This document shows, one piece after another, positions 28,070 to 37,974 of a DNA stretch of 64,000 nt; positions within the stretch are counted from its first letter, which is position 1, and the number at the start of each line of letters is the position of its first letter. Both the position numbers and the translations under genes were made by a program. Source of the stretch: Lepisosteus oculatus (taxonomy: Eukaryota; Chordata; Actinopteri; Semionotiformes; Lepisosteidae); contig NC_090703.1 in NCBI RefSeq assembly GCF_040954835.1, positions 6,877,001 through 6,941,000 of the forward strand, in the 5' to 3' direction. A model generated the notes under the pieces. That model worked only from the letters and a program-made list of their open reading frames with translations, was not told the DNA's origin and ran no database searches.

Positions 28070-29350
28070 CTGCAAGAGCGCCAGCAGCGGGAGAGCCAAC
28101 CGGAGAGCTTAAATTCAACGCTTAACTGTTTGCTTGGGGTAAAAAGATTAGATTCTTGCTATCGTCATTATCATCAATTTTTATTCTTATCATTACCATT
28201 GTGTCAGCATGCGTAGGCTGCAAAGAAACAAGTAATGGGTTTATTCCATGCTGAAAAAAAGAAAACACAACGTTTCGGAGCCTTCTTCAGCTGCAATACG
28301 AAACGTTGTGTTTTCTTTCTTCTCTGTTCATCATTATCATTAATACTATTATCGCACACAAGTGCAGAAAAGAGGAACTTGGCTAGTAGAGAATTATTCT
28401 TGCAAGCATGGATAAGAAAACAGTTCCCGGTATTGCAATTCTGAAGGTATTTCCTTCATGCACAGGTCTGAAATGAGAAAGTGAATTCAGAAGGAGATCT
28501 GGATCTCTGCACTGATCTGGCTTTTGTGTCGTTTTGGCTCATACCTGCACGTGTCGTCCCCTTCTCCCTCCAGGTCCAGGTGCTTCAGGAGCCCGTGGAT
28601 CTCCTCCACCACCTGCTTGCGGTAGTTCCTCACGGCGGCGTTCCCCGACACGTCCAGGGCGTCCAGCTCCACCAGGAGCTCGGTGAGCACGCGGGCGAGG
28701 TGCGCGCAGCTGTCCCCGTCGCCCAGGCCCATCAGCAGGGCGATGAGCTCGCTGCGCGCCTGGCTCACCCTGGCCATCACCATGTTGATCCTCTGCACGG
28801 CCGCGTGGGTGTCCTCGGACAGCGGCAGGGGCAGGGTCTGCCGGCGGGTGCGCCCCTCGATCACGTCCTGCACGGCGCACACGCGGGTCAGCGCCCGGTA
28901 CCGGGCCTTGCGCAGGGGCACCCTCCCGCCCGTCTTCACCTGGGTCAGCCGCAGGACCAGGTCCTGCAGGCTCTCCACCAGCTCGTCGCTGATCTCCCCG
29001 GCGCCCGCCCTCTGGGGCTCCAGCACCCCGGCCTCCACCAGCCGCTGGGCCTCCTGGCTCAGCCCCTCGATGGCCAGGCGGGAGGGGTGGGCCGAGTTCT
29101 CCTCCAGGAGCCGGAGCAGCCCCTCCACCTCCTGGGCCGCCCGCTTCCGGGCCTGCTGGACCTCGGCCTTGCCCTCCGTGTCCACCGCGTCCACCTCCAG
29201 CAGCTGGCGGGTCAGCTCGCGCTCCAGCCGCCGGTACTCGCGGTCGCTCTGCAGGCCGCTGAAGGAGCCCACCTGCTTGCCCAGGCCCTGCACCTCCCGC
29301 TGGACCTCCTGCAGCCGCTGCAGGCCAGGATGCTGGCCGCCCGTCTCCAT
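27529..29350 (-). CDS. bag5: BAG family molecular chaperone regulator 5 (complete CDS, two coding exons)
   Basis: BAG5 is a cytosolic co-chaperone made of repeated BAG domains. It binds the Hsp70/Hsc70 nucleotide-binding domain and modulates nucleotide exchange and client handling, and it is linked to parkin and cardiac junctophilin folding. Joining 29350-28545 to 28069-27529 gives 448 residues, against 447 for the usual human form. The product starts [20 protein letters not shown]. Helical BAG repeats follow throughout: [29 protein letters not shown] and [17 protein letters not shown] are successive copies of the same BAG helix motif. It ends [18 protein letters not shown]. The start is chosen because it sits just after the 5'UTR splice acceptor and matches the family length. 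The opposite strand is open for 434 codons because of GC-rich coding sequence, which is not a gene. The gene is divergent from coa8. The intron inside the coding sequence is unexpected (see findings). Confidence 0.95.
28201..28290. repeat. Dispersed repeat family, copy B, inside the bag5 intron
   Basis: It shares the landmarks GTCAGCATGCGTAGGCTGC, AACAAGTAATGGGTTTATTC, CACAACGTTTCGG and AGCCTTCTTCAG with the copies at 21231 and 38817. Confidence 0.7.
28258..28318. repeat. Perfect 20-bp inverted repeat with 21-base loop
   Basis: The left arm 28258-28277 is the exact reverse complement of the right arm 28299-28318; the loop is 28278-28298. The left arm is the ACAACGTTTCG part of repeat copy B. 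The right arm is an inverted duplicate of it. In bag5 pre-mRNA this would form a strong hairpin. Confidence 0.95.
28545..29350 (-). CDS. bag5: bag5 coding exon 1 (N-terminal)
   Basis: Encodes residues 1-268 and two bases of Arg269. Its ATG is 34 bases after the splice acceptor at 29385. It contains the first BAG repeats, ending [17 protein letters not shown] at the donor. The sequence is very GC-rich. Confidence 0.93.
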
Positions 29351-29384
29351 GCGCTTCCCACCATCAAAGGGCTTTCCAAACAGG
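29351..29384 (-). other. bag5: bag5 5'UTR, part lying in the first coding exon
   Basis: A pyrimidine-rich acceptor CTTCTCCGCAG (minus strand) ends at 29385, followed by 34 bases of leader before the ATG. Joined to the upstream exon ending at 34123, no long in-frame N-terminal extension results: the frame from the upstream ATGs meets a TGA inside this leader. Confidence 0.7.
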
Positions 29385-29644
29385 CTGCGGAGAAGGGGAG
29401 GGGGGGGCAGGGGGGGTCACCACAACAGCGTTCGCGGCAAACTACAACGGGAGCCCCGTGCAGAAGCTGGAGGGGCTTAAAAAAAAAAAAAAAAAACTCT
29501 GCGGCAGAGAGCGCAGTTGCCTCCCAGCTCCTGGGTCAGATTCCAGACGGAGGCATCTTCCGTGTGGAGTATTCAGTTCTCCCCCCCCCAACAGTCCAAA
29601 GACCCCACAGTCCAGGTGAACTGGCATCTCTAAATCGCCCCTGT

Positions 29645-29714
29645 ACGTGCGTGTGTGCGTGTGTGCGTGTGTGCGTGTGTGTGCGTGTGTGTGCGTGTGT
29701 GTGTGTGTGTGTGT
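29645..29714. repeat. GT/GC-GT compound microsatellite
   Basis: (GTGTGC)n grades into (GT)n over about 70 bases. Confidence 0.9.
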
Positions 29715-32059
29715 TCCAGGGTGTTTCCTGCCCTGCCTGGCCCCCGTGTCTGCCCACCACTGCCCTCCAGGGCTATAGAAAATAGCTGATGGGTGGGATG
29801 ATGCAGTAAAGACAGAGAGGCTAAAGAGGGGGCAACTAACTTCCCGGGAGTACGTTAATTTGAGCATTTATCTATTTTTTAACAGATTACAAGCAACCTA
29901 CTACTTCAGAGGCCTGCATCACCCTGTTTTTCACAAGGGTGGGCAACATCTGTCTAGGTGAGTAAACCATCATACTGCCTCACGGGGAAGAGCGATATCG
30001 AAATATCATCTAAAGATTTTGTTTGGTAGGAAATACGGCGATTGATTAAAAACAAAACCATCCTGTTTTGAACAAAGGGAAAGCGCTCTAACCTTGAGAA
30101 GACATGTCTGTTTAGTTCCCATTAGAGATAACATACAGCCAGAGCGATACACACCTTTGTACCTCTGTGGATACGGGGATTACATCACAGCTTTTGCGCA
30201 AATAACTCTCTGGCTGGGATTTATGGCTCAGTACACAATCCCTCCCCCAAGAGAAGCCGCCACACCTAACATCGAAATAGGATTAAAACAGCCCCACCAA
30301 ACACTTTCACCATCCCAGCCAAAGGAATGCTCCTCGCCGAACCCCTGAACGCAGATTACAAACCAGCCCACTCTTTGTTTAGCAATCCGATCTCCTGCAT
30401 TCGACGAGGAACATGTTCACACCCTGGAACCCACTTGCCTCGCTGTTGTTTCTTTCCCCCATTTCGAAGAAAAAAATGGTATTCTGTTCAGCTTAGCTTT
30501 TTTTTTTTTACTTTCCCAACCCCAGATACTTCGCTGCCTGGGAACATCAAAGGCAGTCCCGTCGCCCCCGCCATCCGGGAATCTTATAAAAAGAAACCTA
30601 AAAACGGAATTACTTACAAACGTGGTGGATATGCTGGCAGATGAAGCAGGCTAATTTGCGTTAGAAATCTTGTGCTAGAGATCTCCCAGCTCCCAGTGGG
30701 AAACACTAAGGCTCGGAATAGTCCTCCAGACGCTCCAGAGCATTCCGCTGCTCCGTGACCACAGGCATGCCCATTCCCAGATAAGCAGGTTATGTGGCCG
30801 TGTTGACACTGCGAGGGTTCTGGGGACTGAAGAGCACTTTCCTGGCAGGCTCCACTGCAGCTGCCAGTCTGCCGATGATGCGAGTCTTTGATGTCATAAA
30901 AGATTTGTTCCTCGTTTTCTGCCGTCTTAAAGGAGACAGCGTCCCCGTCACCTGCCCCATTCACAGTTCACACCGTGTGGGTGTCTGTGTGTGAGCATGT
31001 GACCCCACCCACAAGGATCACGTGTCCTGTTTGGCAATGTATTTAATGTATTTATAAACATTCCTTTGAAAGGACGCTTGTTTAACAAGAGAGCAAGGAA
31101 CTGGCATTGTGGTCATGTTTAAAATGTAAAGAATCTTGGTTTTGCCTATCTGTTCATGTGAGACAGGAATAATTGATCGCCTCATGTCTCACTATTTTTT
31201 TTTGCATCCAAGCAGCTATGTTTTGCACACACAGAAACTTACAATACGGATGGATAGTACAAACAAACATTAAAAAATTGTAAATAAATATAATATTACC
31301 TAAAAGACATCAACCCAAAAATACTTATTCCACACCTCTCCTGCAGGAATCCACAGTTTCTCCCCCTCCACAATCACCATACTGCATGTCACTTTGTACA
31401 ACAGAGCTGACACGCGTGAACAGCATCTGACTCCTAGCACCAAAAACCTGTCAGTGGCAGAGAGAGGGAATTCTCTTACTCTCCTCGTGCGGGTCATGTG
31501 CCAGCACTGTGATATCGCACCTGGCGTCCTGATGGGATGCATGAACAGCAGGTGATGGAGACGCTCAGAATCACAAAGTAATTCAAACGGCTGTCTCGCC
31601 AACCTTTATCGCTGCAACCTGCCCCGCACACCTCAGATAGCGTGGAAAGACAACCAGGAACAGTTACATTTCCACTCGGATGCCTCCCAGTAATATTCCA
31701 CGAGTGCAAACCTGACAGGAGGAATAGGAGCATGCATGGATAGAGAGAACCCACAAAGTAGCACCAAGGCTTTTTAAATATACGCTCGATGCCATCACAA
31801 CCTCAATTAAAACTGGCACTTCAATCAAGAATTCAGGGGGAGCGATAGAATAATGCCCGCTAGAAATATTCGCCATTCCTGCGGTACACACGCGTCCCTA
31901 ATTCAGTCCCAGCGACGGCCTGCTCGCTCACGAATCGATGGCGCTGAATCCCGCTTACCTCCGACCCCTAGTGAACTCTGAAGACATGGAGGATGATGCT
32001 TGGTTGGCATTTAATGGTCAAACGTTCACCTCCCCGCAGCTGAGAAGAGGACACAGGGG

Positions 32060-32420
32060 ATGGATTTATCTATCTATCCGTCCATTACCAGAAAACGTGG
32101 CTGATGCAACCCGGGATTTGTCCTGGGAGCCCAGGGTGCAATATGGGACTATAGCTTAAACCCCAGTCTAGGCCATCACCAGGTAGACCCACATGGAGGC
32201 AGGGCTTGCAGACACCTCGTGACCTCATCAGCCTGTCTTCGGAAGGTGGGAGGAAATGGGTATTGATGAAAACCCAATGTGGACATGGAGAGGGAATGTG
32301 CAGACTGGACCTGGAGGGGAGCCCATACTGGAATCAAACCCAAGAGCCCCGAATAACCAGCAGTCACACTACCGTACTGTGTCCACGGATGTGTCCGCGT
32401 AACAGTAGGTTAGAAACGAT
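32060..32420. mobile_element. Diverged fish interspersed repeat
   Basis: Landmarks in order are a TATCTATCCGTCCATTACCAG start, a GGAAGGTGGGAGGAAATGGG block (about 32241), AAAACCCAATGTGGACATGG, GGGAATGTGCAGACTGGACC, TGGAATCAAACCCAAGAGCC and a CAGTCACACTACCGTACTGT end. This matches the layout of a repeat that is ubiquitous in ray-finned fish (TCCATCCATTA start, GGGAGGAAACC, AACCCACGCGAACATGGGGA, AACCCGGGACC, GCTAACCACTGC). Its class is not something I can settle from sequence alone. Confidence 0.6.
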
Positions 32421-34122
32421 GTTCAGATCACTGAACGCACAAATCCCATGGAGTATGGCCACATGAACACCACTTCTGCTACCACCCATCCGGAGTTTCA
32501 CAGTCAGTAAGAAAGTCGTAGAACTACTGCACCTTCATTCACAGAGACACTGTAAGGTCTTCACCTCAACCTCCGCAATCGTAATCCGCAACTTCCTCTG
32601 AAGTCTATCAATACTGCTTCAGGCACAATATTGCCCAACTGCAGCTTGTTCACACAAGACAAGTGCAGGATTCTGCGTGCAGGCAGCAAAAAACAAAACA
32701 AAAACAAAATGGAAAACACTGAGATAGATGAGGCTGCTTGTAAAAGGTTACAACAGGACTGAAAAAGAGGACGTCATGTAAACGTTTTCAATTTTAAACT
32801 CGTTAAAGATGATCTTCATTCCTCTTCTCGCTAGTGAAGCTCTGACATTTTTTATCAGACAGACAACAAGATCTAAACTGCTGTCCACCAGTTCAGGACT
32901 CGTTCTGAAGACGATCGAGTTTTTTTTTAAAAAGGCACAGCGAGATCATCTGTGAGCACTGCTTAAGAAACGATGTAGCTTCCTAAAGCTTTAACTTCCA
33001 TTTTCCTCCGCGGAAACGTGCATGCTGCCCAGACAGAAAACACAAAGGTAATTACATTTGGTGGCACTTAATGAGTTATTGCTAATGCGCTCTGAGGAAT
33101 ACTTCATTAAAGTCTTCATATATAAACGAATTTTCTCGTTATTACCTCGGCTCGTCATTGATTGGTTAAGGGCTACCCTGTTACCGCGCACAAACATTAA
33201 GACACCCTTAGTTTTCTGTTTTGTAGCGCATCTCTTTCTTACTTTGATAACGCCAGTAGTTCGCTTTTTTTTATCGTAGTGTCATCTGTAAAGGTTACGT
33301 CAAAATGGTTGTTGTGACATACTGATTGACAACCGACTGAAACCCTAACGCATGTGCTCTCAAATTCAAACTCAAGGGCATGGCCGATAAATTCACAGCG
33401 CTGCCAAAGCACAATTAACGCTCTCTCCAACACCAGAGGCCTCGGAGGGGGCTATCGAGGCCGTCATGCAGGTGAAAATCTTAGTGCCACCAAGCTCATC
33501 TCCTACAGCACCATCACCTCTCTGGGCGACAGGTGCACCGAGCGGCACGAAATCAAATCTCTGGCCCTATAGCGAAAGGATGGCTTCAACCTGTGCAGTT
33601 TGTAAGAGGCGCCCTGCTCCGCACAACCTGAACCATTTTTTTTTCTTAACGATAAGCGGATGACAGCTGTGAATCTGTCCCGGACGGGTAAGTAGCCACG
33701 GTATTGCATATCTACCGTACGGTGCATTCTCACTGCCTAAAAACAATGGCACTGCCCTTACGTTTTCTGTAGCAGAGCTCGGCTCAAATTCAAATAGCAA
33801 CACCTCGCTGAAGCGAAACGTGTATCACACTGTCAGCACTAGACCTGTTGGAAAACGTCTCCGATGGGCACCCTTGATCGCTTTACAAAATCCGAAATCA
33901 TCCTTAACTGACACTGCTACATCTTTTTTTTACTGATAACAGCAGGTCCTTTCAAATCCTTTGTCAACAGTAAGAATTTCGAGAAAGGCTGAGAAAGAAC
34001 TGACTGACAGCGGCGGTAACAACCTCACCCATGAGTAAAAACAAAAAAGGCAATTCCAGCAATTTACGCTTGAGGTATTCCGTACCAAAGAAAGGGGTCA
34101 AGGGTAGCGGTGTGCGTCTTAC

Positions 34123-34290
34123 CTGCATAACCAGCGGACAGCCATCAGATCGGTAGGGGAGGAGAGAGAAACGCACAACAATCCTCATCGCACGGCTCCA
34201 CTGCCGGGAGAAGAGTCGGGCCGGCCGAGTGACGTCACGACAGAGGTCCGCACACGGAACGGTCCAAGTGTAGAAATCCCGAAGTTCCAT
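34123..34290 (-). other. bag5: bag5 noncoding exon 1 (5'UTR, inferred)
   Basis: A consensus donor CAG|GTAAGA on the minus strand ends the exon at 34123. It is the best donor in the GC-rich stretch facing coa8. The exact transcription start is unknown; the listed 5' boundary is only a limit. Small upstream open frames exist, such as one beginning MRIVVRFSLLPYRSD, which would terminate in the next exon. Confidence 0.5.
34230..34237. promoter_or_regulatory. Palindromic CRE, TGACGTCA
   Basis: A perfect cAMP-response element palindrome (CREB/ATF site) inside the bag5 first-exon/promoter region, about 530 bases from the coa8 start codon. Function is inferred from the motif and its location. Confidence 0.5.
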
Positions 34291-34767
34291 GGACCCTGAT
34301 GTGAGACAGTATCACCCTCGCTGTCGCCGCAGTAAATATCTTTGAAAGAGACAATTACTCTCCGCAAATCACCTCGAAAAGAATTGAAAACGTACCCCTC
34401 TCTAACCCCATTTACACACCTTCCACTTTTAATCTTGTCGTTTTAAACAACAACTCGCGTCATTGTTTTCGACATATTTGCTTTGTGCTATACAAGTTGT
34501 TTTGAATTCATAAAAAAAAATCAACCCACTACTGATAATGCAATATATAGTGTAAACTCCACCAAAACTCTTGAATTTGCACGATAAAACGAAACTCGTG
34601 ATTGTGGATGGTTACAAGTGCAAGGGGGCGCTGGATTTCCGCGTAAGGATTTTGTTGTCCAGCCTCTTAAGTTCACGGGGTAGTCACGTGGGGCTCAAGT
34701 TCGTGGGTTAAGTTGCTTCTGGAAGAGGTCAGCGAGTGGAGAAGAGGTTTGAAGGAATAAGGCAGAG
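34291..34767. promoter_or_regulatory. Divergent bag5/coa8 promoter region and coa8 5'UTR
   Basis: Less than 500 bases separate the inferred bag5 first exon from the coa8 ATG, with genes pointing outwards. In human the same pair is head to head, so a shared bidirectional promoter is likely. It contains a CACGTG E-box (34685-34690). No TATA box is obvious at a sensible place for coa8. Its start site is not resolved. Confidence 0.65.
34685..34690. promoter_or_regulatory. E-box CACGTG near the coa8 start
   Basis: A perfect palindromic E-box in the context GTCACGTGGGG, 78 bases before the coa8 ATG. GTCACGTG is the class bound by USF/MITF/TFE factors. Motif evidence only. Confidence 0.4.
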
Positions 34768-34917
34768 ATGAGTATAAAATTGTCAGGAATTCGGACGTGG
34801 CGATCGCTCCATCACGGTAAACTGACGTATTCCCGGTATGCAGCAGGTGTTTTGTCGGGACGACTGAGATACAGCAGTGAAAGAGAGCCCGTTAAACAGG
34901 AGAAGAGGCCAGGCGAG
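34768..34917 (+). CDS. coa8: coa8 exon 1 (presequence)
   Basis: Encodes residues 1-50, [18 protein letters not shown] through to KRPGE. The donor chosen is GAG|GTGGGA. An alternative donor nine bases later, ATG|GTGAAG ending at 34926, is also in phase and would add Val-Gly-Met. A basic, acid-free N-terminus fits mitochondrial import. Confidence 0.82.
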
Positions 34918-37900
34918 GTGGGAATGGTGAAGTCCAGTATACGCTGTATATATTTTTATTTTACGACATAACATCGCTTTTTCATATCTTGGAAATTAAT
35001 AAATGGTTGTGAGCACATTGAATGCATCAGTGTTTAAGATATATCGCTCTGCAGAAGTACTGTAGTTTTAGTCACCCTGAAGTTAAAAACCTCTTTATTA
35101 CAGTATTGCAGTGTGATTAACATCTCTTACAGACACATTGTTTATTTCAAGAGTCTCCTGAGATGCATCTTCCCTATACAGCAAGCAATGTCTGCAGATT
35201 TTAATTGTTCTCTACTCATCCGACCAGACACATTTCCAAGCCACTGGGTATTCCGAAAGATTAAAAAAAGTAGTGTTTTTAGCTTGTGAACTTTTAACTG
35301 AAAATGCGTTTAATAATAACTCGTTTCAGCACGGAGCTGCACCTTGTTTATAAGAGTCTCCTGAAGTGGATTCTCCTCCCTGTACTGCACACTCTCCTAA
35401 CATTTAAATGTTTCTCTCCTGAGATTGTATGTGGCTGCAGGATGCTTTGGCAGTGCAAGGTGTGATTCCCTGCCTTGAATCTCTTGAATATCCACCAGAG
35501 CAGTCAGGAAGAGAGGTTTCATGCAGTTGTGAATCATGCTTTTATGCAATGACCTTAAAATAGAATACAGGATAAGAAACAGTACATGCCAGAAGTCCGC
35601 TTTAGGTATTGGATTGGCGTGAAAGAAAACCACATTTTCTCTCTCCTGTGATGTCTGCTATATTTAGACCAATTTTAATGAGAGGTTAAAAGGGCAATTT
35701 GTCAGTCCACTGTGTCGGGCTTCTGAAATTTGCAGACTGATGGGCCTTGTGTAGTTTGGCCCTCTCTGATTCTCTCTCATAACTACCTTACCTGTATTTG
35801 TCTCCACAGAGGTCAGGTTTCACCCCTCCCACCAGCAGCAGATGTGACTGGATTGGTCCTCCGGATGGATTGTCTAACCTCCGGCCAATCAGGTTCCACA
35901 TCCCTGAGAAGGAAAGCCCCACGGAAGCCAGGCTGAGGCGCCTGAGGCAGGAAACGGAGGACTGGAACCAGCAGTTCTGGGCCAATCAGAATTTGTCTTT
36001 CAGCAGGGTCTGTGGTAGCACTGGTCTTTCCTGGCCTGTTTTCGTGTCGTGACTCTTACTTTGGGTGTGGAGAGCGAAAGTCTTTTCCCTCCTGATCGAA
36101 TGGCCCCTTGTTTTTTAGTGTGTAAAACAATGTTTGTCCAGTAGGTGGCAGGGCAGCCTAGCTTTGTGATGTTCAACCAAAAATTACCAGAAAGCCCTCT
36201 TTGATTGTTTTGGGCTGTCTACACATGTGCATTTTAGTGACGCCAGTTAACCAACCAGCCGTGAGTTAGGTAGGTGTTATGAAACCATAGTAAACTCCCC
36301 GCAGCAGATACTGGGGATCAAACCCAGGGACCAAGACTCACGAGGCAACAGCAGTCACCCCCATGTTTCTCAGTTCAATTTGGATTTAAACATTATTCGA
36401 ACATCGCATGCTTCACATCCTCAGACCACAGATCAGCCTGGTCTGCAGTGTCCCAGATAAGTTTTTGATGTGACAGATAATGGCATGTGTGAGGCTACTT
36501 AGCAGAACTGAATACAAACTGATGGTTGTTTTGAGTTTGATCAAGTGCTGTGCTGTCCAAACAAGCGCAGATTGCATTTACAATTCTAGAAATTAATATT
36601 CATATTAAAATGAATTGCTGTTGCTTCAAGTAAGTCAAGCAAAGCTAACTCAGCTGTTTTTCCCCTTCAGTGTTGCTGTTGACATGGGAAAGCTGGTGTG
36701 TTTATTGGTTAATTTTGTCTTTAAACTTATAGTCAGACTTTAGCCACTGGTTGCACAGTTATCAACCCTCCTGGGTGTAAATTTAGGTAAACAAGACTTA
36801 GGACTCTGATGACACTAAGGAAAAAAAAAACATTTGCAGATACTGGGTGGATAGATGTGTAGAGTTGAAAGAGAACTATAAATCTTAGCAATTCTTTGTG
36901 AGGATAAGGTGTGTGACCTCTGACTTCATGAGAGGAACAATCCCCTTTTGTTTTTGTTACGAAACATTTTGTGTTATCATCATTGTATCCCCTTGTCTTA
37001 ATGCATTGAAAAATTGCTTTTTATGTGTCACAACTACTTATATCATTATTTGGTTAGGCGGTCGTTGCTAAGGAGTTTCTTGTGCTTTGTTCAGGAGAAA
37101 GAACAGTTTGTCTTGTCGACTCTGAAGGCAAAGGGGCTGGGACTGAGGGACGAAGATGGTGAGTGGAGGCTACCCCTCCAATTCTCTCTCTCTTTGCCTG
37201 GTTATATAATCTGCTCAACATGTTCTGTTTTCCTCTGATGGTGTGCTATTATGCTAATGTATTGAGGATGAATCATGGTGTGAGTAGAATTGGGTTTATA
37301 CTCAGTCCTCTAAGCACAGGTCGTGCTTTTGTTCCGTTGTCTTTGTTGGCCAGGCAGGAGAAGAATTCTGAGCGCCGATGAGATGGCAGTCTTCTACAAA
37401 GACTTCCTGGACAAGAACCGTCAGAAACACTCCAGCTACAACAGGTAACTACCTTTCTGTTTGTCCGTTGGTTTGCTTGGTGATGGAGAATCGGTTTGGG
37501 TTGCTGTAGCTGGAATTATAGTCCTGTCTGTGGTTTGTGGTCGTGGCCATTATGGAAGTGAGCAGTGACAGAAGCAGCACTTGTTACCATGGTGAGGAGG
37601 AGGAGCTGATTGACAGTTAGCAAACTGAAACCACTTTCAAGCTGGGAAGGCTGCTGAGATAAAGCCTCGGGCTGCTCCTCCAGTGAAGTCTGCTCAGTTC
37701 ACACATTAGCCTGTGTGCTGTGCTGTCATGTCTGCAGTTGTTCTGCTGGAGCAGGAGCTGTAACGTGTGGACAGGTCTGCTTCGCTGTGCCAGAGGGGTG
37801 GTGCTGGGAGTCACCCTGTGCTTGTCTTCTGTTGGCAGGGAGTGGTATCGGCGCAACCTGGCCATCACCTTCCTCATGGGCAGAGTCGTCCTGCAGAGAG

Positions 37901-37947
37901 CTTGGAGAAAGCTGATGGGGAACCAGAAGGACACCACGCTGACGTGA
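34768..37947 (+). CDS. coa8: Cytochrome c oxidase assembly factor 8, COA8/APOPT1 (complete CDS, five exons)
   Basis: COA8 (formerly APOPT1) is a mitochondrial matrix-side protein that protects complex IV assembly under oxidative stress; loss in humans causes complex IV deficiency with leukoencephalopathy. Joining 34768-34917, 35810-36007, 37095-37158, 37354-37444 and 37839-37947 gives 203 residues (human about 206). Residues 1-40 are rich in Arg and Ser, lack acidic residues until about 40 and look like a mitochondrial presequence. The core is [15 protein letters not shown], then [20 protein letters not shown] (an almost invariant family motif), [26 protein letters not shown] and [17 protein letters not shown]. 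The gene is head to head with bag5 and upstream of klc1, as in human. All introns are GT-AG. An AATAAA lies only five bases after the stop. Confidence 0.95.
34918..35809 (+). other. coa8: coa8 intron 1
   Basis: 892 bp, phase 0, acceptor TCTCCACAG. AT-rich; I see no further feature in it. Confidence 0.8.
35810..36007 (+). CDS. coa8: coa8 exon 2 (conserved core)
   Basis: 66 codons, phase 0 at both ends, from [18 protein letters not shown] to [15 protein letters not shown]. This is the most conserved part of the family. The donor is AGG|GTCTGT. Confidence 0.95.
36008..37094 (+). other. coa8: coa8 intron 2
   Basis: 1087 bp. Contains a fragment of a fish interspersed repeat near 36235-36352; otherwise nothing recognised. 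Confidence 0.85.
36235..36352. mobile_element. Fragment of the same fish interspersed repeat type as 32060
   Basis: GACGCCAGTTAACCAACCAG, AAACTCCCCGCAGCAGATAC and GGGGATCAAACCCAGGGACC follow in the order seen in the common fish repeat (GCCAGTTAACCTACCAGCA, AACTCCACACAGACAGCACC, GGATTCGAACCCGGGACC). Only the part after the middle survives. Confidence 0.5.
37095..37158 (+). CDS. coa8: coa8 exon 3
   Basis: 64 bases, phase 0 in and phase 1 out: [21 protein letters not shown] plus one base of Gly. Acceptor TTGTTCAG, donor G|GTGAGT. Confidence 0.93.
37354..37444 (+). CDS. coa8: coa8 exon 4
   Basis: Begins after GGCCAG at 37353; a second AG four bases later would bring in a TGA and is rejected. 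Encodes [18 protein letters not shown] then [11 protein letters not shown] and two bases of Arg. Donor CAG|GTAACT. Confidence 0.92.
37445..37838 (+). other. coa8: coa8 intron 4
   Basis: 394 bp, GTAACT donor to TTGGCAG acceptor. Nothing else seen. Intron 3 (37159-37353) is shorter still. Confidence 0.9.
37839..37947 (+). CDS. coa8: coa8 exon 5 (terminal)
   Basis: Encodes the end of Arg169, then [18 protein letters not shown] and [17 protein letters not shown] before TGA. The WY-RN-AITF-MG motif is the family's C-terminal hallmark. Confidence 0.95.
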
Positions 37948-37952
37948 CTTTC

Positions 37953-37958
37953 AATAAA
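37953..37958 (+). terminator. coa8: coa8 polyadenylation signal AATAAA, five bases after the stop
   Basis: The hexamer begins five bases beyond the TGA, implying a 3'UTR of only about 25-35 bases if used. A second AATAAA at 38252-38257 would give a more usual UTR of about 330 bases. Confidence 0.5.
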
Positions 37959-37974
37959 TACATGTGACACCGCA

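Larger units (their letters stand above)
28070..28544 (-). other. bag5: Intron inside the bag5 coding sequence (phase 2, 475 bp)
   Basis: The donor CAG|GTATGA (exon ends at 28545) and acceptor TTGCAG|GTACGA (exon resumes at 28069) restore one continuous BAG reading frame. Retention would add a short tail, [18 protein letters not shown], before a stop at 28487. Nearly identical 11-mers (TGCAGGTAYGA) lie at both borders. The interior carries dispersed repeat copy B and a perfect inverted repeat. Confidence 0.85.
29385..34122 (-). other. bag5: bag5 5'UTR intron
   Basis: About 4.7 kb lies between the inferred noncoding exon and the first coding exon. It holds an A18 run (about 29479), a GT-rich microsatellite (29645) and a diverged interspersed repeat (32060-32420). 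No coding exon is recognisable. Additional alternative noncoding exons cannot be excluded. Confidence 0.6.

Noticed and set aside
28481-29785. Long plus-strand open frame (434 codons) across the bag5 coding exon
   Set aside because: It is the antisense shadow of GC-rich bag5 coding sequence, has low-complexity Leu/Gln/His-rich composition, runs into a microsatellite and resembles no family.
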